A DNA stretch of 64,000 nucleotides from Candidatus Thiosymbion ectosymbiont of Catanema sp. Cochon2018. Lineage in GTDB: Bacteria > Pseudomonadota > Gammaproteobacteria > Chromatiales > Chromatiaceae. Positions 58,568 to 64,000 of the stretch are shown one piece after another. The stretch's first letter is position 1. Each line of letters begins with the position of its first letter. The notes beneath the pieces were generated by a model that was not told the origin of the DNA, did not search any database, and saw only the letters and a list, made by a program, of their open reading frames with translations. The stretch covers positions 1,801,714 to 1,865,713 of the forward strand of contig WYCW01000001.1 in the NCBI GenBank assembly GCA_011392765.1, written 5' to 3'. Both the position numbers and the translations under genes were made by a program.

Positions 58568-59254
58568 CTAACCAACCGAGCAAATTGATTCGTAGCTCGC
58601 CGTAGGCTTCACGATTGTCATCTCATAGTCAATATTTTCGATGGCTGTTTTTGCCGCATCCCGAACATCCTGTTCCGGATCATTCAGCATCAGATGCTCG
58701 ATTTCACGGTGCACGAGCTTGGTCATTTCAAGCTCATCGATTTCATCGATCGCCGATTCCCTCACGATGTAATGGGGATCCGCCAAAGCGGCCTTCAGGG
58801 TCGTCATCGCCCCGGCGCCGTCGATTTTAGCCAGATAGCGCAAGACACTCCCTCTCACATAAGGGGATGAATGCCCGAGAAACGCGGTAATTCGGTCATA
58901 GGAATTTTTATCCCCGATTGCTGTCAACCCCTCGATGGCTTCGGATACAGTCGAATCATTGCTATCTTCGAGATATCGCGTCAGGATCGGGATTGTTTCC
59001 TGCTCATGGTCCTTTGCAATACTCAATGCGAATAATATCGCTTGCAGGCGGGGCGTATCGGCCGACGCGATCTTCGACAGCAAGTATTGGTAGCCGGGTT
59101 CTCCCCCCTTTTTAATGATAAGAAAGGCAACTTCCTCATAAAATATAGTTTTTTCATGGACGTAATCCGGTTCGTCCGCGCCCGGAGCACGACCTTCGAA
59201 TTTCGAATACAGATCTTCGGCTCTCAAGCCGTCCAATTCAGGATAGATACCCAT
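58568..59254 (-). CDS. HEAT-repeat protein, possible immunity protein
   Basis: A 228-residue acidic protein. From residue 65 on there are at least four HEAT-like helical pairs (PRLQAILFALSIAKD; STVSEAIEGLTAIGD; PYVRGSVLRYLAKID; YIVRESAIDEIDEL). It begins five bases after the preceding toxin-like gene on the same strand. HEAT-repeat proteins serve as immunity proteins for several polymorphic toxins, and the pairing with a basic, lysine-rich C-terminal domain protein fits. The role is inferred. The codon use is AT-richer than the metabolic genes. Confidence 0.75.
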   Translation of the reverse strand: MGIYPELDGLRAEDLYSKFEGRAPGADEPDYVHEKTIFYEEVAFLIIKKGGEPGYQYLLSKIASADTPRLQAILFALSIAKDHEQETIPILTRYLEDSNDSTVSEAIEGLTAIGDKNSYDRITAFLGHSSPYVRGSVLRYLAKIDGAGAMTTLKAALADPHYIVRESAIDEIDELEMTKLVHREIEHLMLNDPEQDVRDAAKTAIENIDYEMTIVKPTASYESICSVG

Positions 59255-59258
59255 GTTA

Positions 59259-59696
59259 TTACTTCCTCTTACATAGGGATAGGATCTCTTTCAATGTCTT
59301 GCCTTGAAGCGTTCCGGGGAATTTACGTTGCAATTTCCCTGGTAAGTCATTGGAGGTGATATAGCCGCTTGCTCTCAATCGATCAAGACGTTCGATTTCT
59401 TTTGGGTCTAGATCTTTATTGGAGACTTTTCCAGGCAAACGCTTATATTCCTTCAGTAATTTTTTGGCCGTCACACAGTCTTTCTTGGATGGTGGCGGTC
59501 CGCCTGGACAAGACTCTACTGAATTACCAACTTCTGTCTCAGGATAAGATTCGGCGGTCTCTTCGATTTTCTTCGCTAGAAAGACACCGGTCAAAAGGCC
59601 GACGGTGGCGACGGCTGTCCTAGCTAAGGCGGTTCCTATCGCCGCACAAGACGGGGCATTGACGGCACAATACGCCAGGGCAAGTTGGATGGCCAT
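59259..59696 (-). CDS. Possible polymorphic-toxin C-terminal domain protein
   Basis: A 145-residue protein. The N-terminal 45 residues are hydrophobic (AIQLALAYCAVNAPSCAAIG ... LLTGVFLAKKIEET); then CPGGPPPSKKDC marks a hinge, and the basic C-terminal 75 residues (KEYKRLPGKVSNKDLDPKEIERL ... KTLKEILSLCKRK, read as separate parts) resemble the short nuclease-like tips of Rhs or T6SS effectors. No catalytic motif can be named. It lies between a helical adaptor-like gene and a HEAT-repeat gene, the order adaptor-toxin-immunity. Confidence in this role is moderate to low. Confidence 0.55.
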   Translation of the reverse strand: MAIQLALAYCAVNAPSCAAIGTALARTAVATVGLLTGVFLAKKIEETAESYPETEVGNSVESCPGGPPPSKKDCVTAKKLLKEYKRLPGKVSNKDLDPKEIERLDRLRASGYITSNDLPGKLQRKFPGTLQGKTLKEILSLCKRK

Positions 59697-59701
59697 ACTG
59701 T

Positions 59702-60058
59702 CTACATTTCCTGCAAGGACCTTTCCTTCTTTTCGAGGGCATGTAATAAAATATCGGTCTTTTCCCGCGGCGAAAAATTCCGGTCGGCAAGAACAACCTG
59801 AATAGGAGGCTGTTCATCGAAATCGATTCCTGCAATTATCCCAAGACAAACAAACTTGAAAACATCCCGTTCCGTCTTGATTCCGTATTTTTTAGCCTTT
59901 TGATGGAGGGAAAATATGTGCTCCCTTAACGAAGCATCCGGCATATTTTGCACTAGAGAAGAAAAATCTTTCCTTAAGGATTCTGAAACTTTTTTATAAA
60001 AAAGCTCTTCTTTATTCTTAACCAATGCATCCATAGTCTCTTTTGGAATTTGGAACAT
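59702..60058 (-). CDS. Small helical protein of T6SS-effector-adaptor type
   Basis: A 118-residue all-helical protein (MFQIPKETMDALVKNKEEL to ALEKKERSLQEM). The pattern ERDVFKFVCLGIIAGIDFDEQPPIQ resembles small proteins encoded next to secreted toxin genes, which read YGITxExDVxxFVxLMFxxGxxFDxxP. ATG 60058 has GGGGGA upstream; the frame reaches 60151 without support. It ends five bases before the toxin-like gene. I regard it as a likely chaperone or adaptor for that protein; no secretion genes are in the window. Confidence 0.65.
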   Translation of the reverse strand: MFQIPKETMDALVKNKEELFYKKVSESLRKDFSSLVQNMPDASLREHIFSLHQKAKKYGIKTERDVFKFVCLGIIAGIDFDEQPPIQVVLADRNFSPREKTDILLHALEKKERSLQEM

Positions 60059-60322
60059 ATCCATTCCCCCATAACGATAGGACATCTGACTTCGCGGGTC
60101 GAAAATTTCCGGGGCAAGAGGACAAGATTCCCTCTGAGAGATGCTACGCACCAGACCGCAAAGGTGAGGCTACGCAGCTACCGGATGCGAGCGGTGCACC
60201 GGATAACCCCTATATGGTGGATATACTACTGTGGCGCTATGCCACTGTTCTCCTGAATGATGGATGCGGAATGGGTTTCATCATTCCGCATTCATCACTC
60301 ATCATTCCATATTCATCACTCA

Positions 60323-61237
60323 TCATTCCGCATTCATTTCCCACAGCCAGGCCGCGCCGCGCACGCCGCTGGAATCGCCGTGGACCGGGGGTCGGAGGTC
60401 GATACGGGTTCCGTCTGAGAACAGGTGTCGGCCGATGAGCTTGGGTACCTCCCGGTAGAGCCGGTCGAGGTTCGAGAGTCCGCCGCCGAGTACGATCACT
60501 TCCGGGTCAAGGAGATTGATGACGCCGGCGAGTGCCCGGGCCATCCGGTCCTCATAGCGCTTCAGAACGGCCTCGGCTTCCGGGTCATGGGCCTCGGCCG
60601 CGGCGACGATTTGTTGGGGGGTCAGGTCGCGTCCCGTCGCCCGCAGCAGGTCAGCGGCGAGTCCCGGACCCGACAGGAAGGTCTCGATGCAGCCCTGTTT
60701 GCCGCAGTAACAGGGAGGACCTGGGTACTCCTCGTGCCGCGGCCAGGGCAGGGGATTGTGGCCCCACTCGCCGGCGATGCGGTTGGGGCCGCTGAGCAGG
60801 CGGCCATTCACCACGATGCCGCCGCCGGTACCGGTGCCGACGATTACACCGAACACCGTGTGGGCTTCTCTGCCGGCGCCGTCCACGGCCTCGGACAGGG
60901 CGAAGCAGTCGGCGTCATTGGCCAGCCGTACCGGGCGGTCCAGCACCTCGATCAAGTCCACATCCAGGCGCTTTCCGTTCAGCCACACCGAGTTGGCGTT
61001 GCGCATGCGACCGCTGAAGGGGGACAGGGAACCCGGCGTGCCGACGCCGACAGTGCTGCGTTCACCGGTCTCCGACTCCACCTTGGCTACCAGCCCACCG
61101 ATGGCCCGCAGGGTCCCGGCATAGTCGTTGCGCGGTGTCTCCGTGCGGTGCCGTGCCCGCACTTGGTGATCGGCGCCGAGTGCAATGATCTCGATCTTGG
61201 TACCGCCCAGATCGATTCCGATGCGAATTCCGCTCAC
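60323..61237 (-). CDS. ROK-family sugar kinase (fructokinase or GlcNAc kinase)
   Basis: A 304-residue ATP-dependent kinase. IGIDLGGTKIE is the ATP phosphate loop; VANDADCFALSEA holds the catalytic Asp; GEWGHNPLPW and CYCGKQGCIETFLSGP give the ROK zinc site (HxxCxCGxxGCxE). VLGGGLSNLDRLY is the adenosine motif. The layout fits Mak/NagK. Substrate cannot be resolved. Bases 60059-60322 hold CATCATTCC short direct repeats (60283-60335) and no gene. Confidence 0.95.
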   Translation of the reverse strand: MSGIRIGIDLGGTKIEIIALGADHQVRARHRTETPRNDYAGTLRAIGGLVAKVESETGERSTVGVGTPGSLSPFSGRMRNANSVWLNGKRLDVDLIEVLDRPVRLANDADCFALSEAVDGAGREAHTVFGVIVGTGTGGGIVVNGRLLSGPNRIAGEWGHNPLPWPRHEEYPGPPCYCGKQGCIETFLSGPGLAADLLRATGRDLTPQQIVAAAEAHDPEAEAVLKRYEDRMARALAGVINLLDPEVIVLGGGLSNLDRLYREVPKLIGRHLFSDGTRIDLRPPVHGDSSGVRGAAWLWEMNAE

Positions 61238-61302
61238 AATAAGTACCAGCCCGAATATGTAGAACCACCAATGAACACCAATTTACACGAATTCGTGTCT
61301 AT

Positions 61303-62562
61303 TCAGAAACTATATCGGACAGCGAGGGCGAGGTTGCTGTTGTCCTCGAGCTGTCCGAAGAAGGTGTGGTTGTCGCTTCCGAAAAAAAGGTTTCCGCGCG
61401 CTTCGAGCAGCCAGTTGTCGGACAGTTTATAGGCAGCGCTCGGGCGCAGATAGCCATCGTGGTCACTGGGTGACCAATAGGCGAAGAGTCCGAGCGTCAG
61501 GTTTTGGTTCATGAGCATCTGCGTCAGGCGCAGAGTGAGCACATGGCGGTTTTCGTCGGCCTCGGTTCCGGGTGCGCCGGGGAAGGCGGCGCGGTATTTA
61601 TCGTGATCCAGCCTGTGTTCGAGGTAGTACTGTACCGAGCCGGTCAGGTTTGTGATGATTTCGTGCTCGTAACCGGCGAGCAGGCGAACCTGACTGTTGG
61701 GGATGAAGGGGTCGGTGCCGGAGCGGTCCTCGCGGGAGTCGTAGTATCCCAGCTCCAGGTTGGCGATGCCGCCGGCCAGCGCGCCGCGCAGGCTGGCCCC
61801 GTAGACCGAGAGCTTCGGAAAGGTATTGCGTCCGCTGACCGGATCGAGTCCTCGCGGGGTTTTCCAGGAGCCGTGATAGCCGTAGAGGGCGCTCTCCCAG
61901 CCCTGGAAATTACGTGAGACGCGCAGGGCGATTTCATCGTCTTCAAGCCATTCATCCGGTTTATCCGTTTGCAGGTCCGCGCCGCTCAGGTCCGTACCGC
62001 CCCAATAGCTGAAGCGTTCCCCATTGATGAAACGGTCGGCATCGAAGCGCGGGGTGTAGGCGATGTCGATGTTGGCGAAGGAGGGGAAGAGGCTGATAAA
62101 CAGGGCGTCGGACGGGGCCTTGATGTATTCCGGGTCGCGGCCTGATAAGAATGATTGCCAATCCTTGGGAAACAGGTCGTTCACGAACAGCAGGTCGCCG
62201 GTGCCCCAGGTAAGGATCTGCCGCCCGACCTTGACATCCATGGAATCGATGGGAGTGAACAGCACATTGAGCTCACGCAGATCGACTGGTCCCTTGCCGG
62301 TTTCGAGGTCGATGCGATCGTGCCGGTCGGCGACGCTGTCGTAGAGAAAGTCGGAGCGCACCGTGGCAGTGAACAGGTTATGAGACCAGGTGCCCTTCAA
62401 CTGCGCGCGCAATTCACTGAGCATCTCCTGATCGCTGTTCGGGTCGTTTTGCGTTCGCAGGCCGTAGCGCGCGTCCACAAAGCCGTGGAGCTCCTGAGCG
62501 GGGCTTGAAATTGAAAGCCCGAAACTCGAAACCAGAACGGCGGTCAGAATCAGTTTTCTCAT
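61303..62562 (-). CDS. Outer-membrane beta-barrel protein
   Basis: A 419-residue exported protein. The signal peptide is MRKLILTAVLVSSFGLSISS with cleavage near AQE; the mature chain alternates amphipathic strands (QLKGTWSHNLFTATVRSDFLYDSV style) and ends ALAVRYSF, with the C-terminal aromatic of BamA substrates. VGRQILTWGTGDLLFVNDLFPKD is conserved in porin-like proteins encoded with RND exporters. ATG 62562 precedes the signal peptide; the frame extends upstream to 62727 without purpose. It follows the LolA-like gene and probably is the outer-membrane part of that export system. Confidence 0.9.
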   Translation of the reverse strand: MRKLILTAVLVSSFGLSISSPAQELHGFVDARYGLRTQNDPNSDQEMLSELRAQLKGTWSHNLFTATVRSDFLYDSVADRHDRIDLETGKGPVDLRELNVLFTPIDSMDVKVGRQILTWGTGDLLFVNDLFPKDWQSFLSGRDPEYIKAPSDALFISLFPSFANIDIAYTPRFDADRFINGERFSYWGGTDLSGADLQTDKPDEWLEDDEIALRVSRNFQGWESALYGYHGSWKTPRGLDPVSGRNTFPKLSVYGASLRGALAGGIANLELGYYDSREDRSGTDPFIPNSQVRLLAGYEHEIITNLTGSVQYYLEHRLDHDKYRAAFPGAPGTEADENRHVLTLRLTQMLMNQNLTLGLFAYWSPSDHDGYLRPSAAYKLSDNWLLEARGNLFFGSDNHTFFGQLEDNSNLALAVRYSF

Positions 62563-62602
62563 TCCATCACCCCAATACTTCCCGGTTGCACCCTTCCATT
62601 TT

Positions 62603-63379
62603 TCATCGCGTTGCCTCGCGGGGCGGACGGCGCAGAAAGCGCTCGGTGAAGATCTTTTCTTTGAGGCCGGTATTGTACTCGACGTTGCTGCAGGTGCTGA
62701 TCGTGTGCGTGCCGCGGGCGAGGTCATCGACGCGCGACTTTACTACAGTCGGATAGCCCTGAATCGTTTTGACTTTGACGACCTTGATGCGCCGGAAGAG
62801 CTTGCCGTTTTTATCGGTGTATTCGGCCTTGATCGGCAGGAAGGTCTTTTTGTCGATGGTGACGGTATAGGCCCTGAAATCCACTGCGCGAGGGTTGTGA
62901 GGCGTGTTTTTGATCAGGTAGTGCCGGCCGGTTTCCTTGACCAGCTCATGCTTGTCTTCCCACAGCGCACGGCCGGAGATATCCTCGTAGACAAAGTCGG
63001 AACCGACAAACGAAGTGCGTTTGTCGCCGGGGGCGATCGGTTTGACCAGATTGAGCGCGGGCAGAAAGAGCCAGCGGTTGTCGTGTTGTCCCCGTTTCAC
63101 TTTTTTCCAGACCATGAATACTTGGCGGCGCACGTCGGCGGGCGCCTTGAAGTAGACGTAAAACTTCTGGGTTCCCCCACCTGTGTTGAGGCGCAGAATG
63201 CGGAACTTGCGGATGCGTTGGCCCCCCTTTGCATCGGTGATCACCATGTTTACATCGGATTTACCGTCGGTTCCGGCGTAGCGGACCGCCTGGTTGGATT
63301 TGGCGACGATCTCGTCGGCCGTCAGGGCGAATGTATTCATGGATGCCAGTAACAGTGCCGTGGTAATCAGCATTTTCAT
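62603..63379 (-). CDS. Outer-membrane lipoprotein-sorting (LolA-like) protein
   Basis: A 258-residue periplasmic protein. The signal peptide MKMLITTALLLASMNTFA is followed by LTADEIVAKSNQAVRY and a LolA-like half-barrel (VNMVITDAKGGQRIRKFRI; KFYVYFKAPADVRRQVFMVW; FLPIKAEYTDKNGKLFRRI). This DUF-type LolA homologue regularly follows MMPL/RND exporter genes and may carry a lipid from the exporter to the outer membrane. It lies 52 bases after the exporter gene. The substrate is unknown. Confidence 0.92.
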   Translation of the reverse strand: MKMLITTALLLASMNTFALTADEIVAKSNQAVRYAGTDGKSDVNMVITDAKGGQRIRKFRILRLNTGGGTQKFYVYFKAPADVRRQVFMVWKKVKRGQHDNRWLFLPALNLVKPIAPGDKRTSFVGSDFVYEDISGRALWEDKHELVKETGRHYLIKNTPHNPRAVDFRAYTVTIDKKTFLPIKAEYTDKNGKLFRRIKVVKVKTIQGYPTVVKSRVDDLARGTHTISTCSNVEYNTGLKEKIFTERFLRRPPREATR

Positions 63380-63431
63380 TTTCGGTTCTCCTGAGCATGG
63401 ATCGAGTCACTCAGACTCGTTCGATTTATCT

Positions 63432-64000
63432 TCAAACGCCGTTTTGCTCGACAAGGCCGGAAGCCTCGTCTTTAAACAGCCATTTGCGCAAGGCGGTGAC
63501 GAGCGCCGCAAGGATAAACAATGTGGCCAGCCACGAGACGGCCATGATGGTGGCGAGGAAGATGCCGACGGTACGGTAGGGAACCAGCGGTGCCAGCAAC
63601 AACGGCAGGAATCCGATCGAGATGATGATGGCGTTGCGGCTGATCGCCAGCGCCGGCTCTTTGAACATCTCCCGGATGACTATGGACCAACTGCCGAGCT
63701 TTTTCTGCAGCTCATGGGCGCGCTTGAGAAAGTGGATAGCAAAGTCCACACTCAGCCCGAGCGTCAGCGAGGAGAGGACGGCAATGGGCATGTCGTAGTC
63801 CTTACCGATCCAGCCGACGAGACCATAGATGAAAATGATGGTGACACTGAGCGGAACCATGGCGAGCAGGCCGTAGAGCGGCGAGCGGAACAGAAGCATC
63901 ATCATAATCAGCACGACGACAAAGCTGCTGCCGAGCGCGGACAGCATGCCGGCCACCATTTTGTCCTGCCAGACGACATTGAGGTAGTTGAGGCCGGCCC
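63432..64000 (-). CDS. RND/MMPL-family exporter, C-terminal part only
   Basis: The visible 189 codons are the C-terminal membrane domain. Five TM helices can be seen, including ALGSSFVVVLIMMMLLF, LYGLLAMVPLSVTIIFIYGLVG, IGFLPLLLAPLVPY and VSWLATLFILAALV. TLGLSVDFAIHFLKRAHE is the conserved TM4-type motif with the Asp that relays protons in this family. The frame is open to base 64000. With the LolA-like and barrel proteins it forms a likely lipid-export operon. Confidence 0.92.
   Translation of the reverse strand, partial: AGLNYLNVVWQDKMVAGMLSALGSSFVVVLIMMMLLFRSPLYGLLAMVPLSVTIIFIYGLVGWIGKDYDMPIAVLSSLTLGLSVDFAIHFLKRAHELQKKLGSWSIVIREMFKEPALAISRNAIIISIGFLPLLLAPLVPYRTVGIFLATIMAVSWLATLFILAALVTALRKWLFKDEASGLVEQNGV

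Overview
The window reads as chromosomal DNA of a moderately GC-rich gammaproteobacterium. The best clue is the block erpA-like / argC / DUF6776-type membrane protein / bactofilin / rdgC, together with djlA, a YcgN-type cysteine-cluster protein and a MidA-type methyltransferase. This suggests Chromatiales or a relative; it is an inference, since no rRNA or tRNA gene was seen. The genome is unusually rich in small dispersed repeats. At least seven families with terminal inverted repeats or fixed ends lie in intergenic DNA, are nested in one another, abut start or stop codons, and in two cases lie in frame inside protein genes.

Bases 1-19856 hold the most unusual content: about fourteen genes, all on the minus strand, many overlapping by ATGA or separated by a few bases. 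In transcription order they are: a MotA/TolQ/ExbB-like membrane protein with a long coiled-coil tail; a one-TM protein with an OmpA/MotB-like C-terminus; a zinc-ribbon P-loop GTPase; a second zinc-ribbon protein; an 806-residue protein resembling GTPase-associated GAP1-N proteins; a formylglycine-generating-enzyme-like protein; a coiled-coil protein; a Clp/Hsp100 AAA+ ATPase; a radical SAM activase-like protein; a vWA-like protein; a helical protein; a membrane protein with a potassium-channel GYGD filter; a small J-like protein; and an Hsp70 that runs off the window. The ion-driven motor pair recalls ZorA/ZorB of Zorya anti-phage defence. The GTPase, GAP1-like, vWA and FGE-like parts recall NTP-dependent biological conflict systems. 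I do not know this combination as a named system and it is the main candidate for an undescribed one. An IS1595-type element (13368-14106), several MITEs and a 127-bp tandem duplication have invaded it.

From 20 to 29 kb come two small unknown proteins, a coiled-coil nuclease-like protein, an APH-type kinase, a 170-173 bp tandem repeat, midA, an NDUFA9-like reductase, panD and pgi, followed by a repeat array. From 29.6 to 34.5 kb there is a cytoplasmic subtilase and then a signalling cassette: CheY-like regulator, ketosynthase III, and a CqsS-like sensor kinase, which looks like a quorum-sensing unit. A RelB/YafQ toxin-antitoxin pair (35.1-35.6 kb) sits between two stray copies of the 3' end of glgB. 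Glycogen metabolism follows (glgB, malQ), with a DUF262 protein between them.

From 41.6 to 57.7 kb the content is mostly housekeeping: YcgN, rdgC, bactofilin, DUF6776, argC, A-type Fe-S carrier, MFS transporter, purB, djlA, rpe, gph, an SDR, two nucleotide-sugar enzymes and nadA. From 57.7 to 60.1 kb lie a broken BrnT/BrnA module and a possible toxin-immunity locus. The window ends with a ROK sugar kinase, an outer-membrane barrel, a LolA-like protein and the C-terminus of an RND/MMPL exporter.
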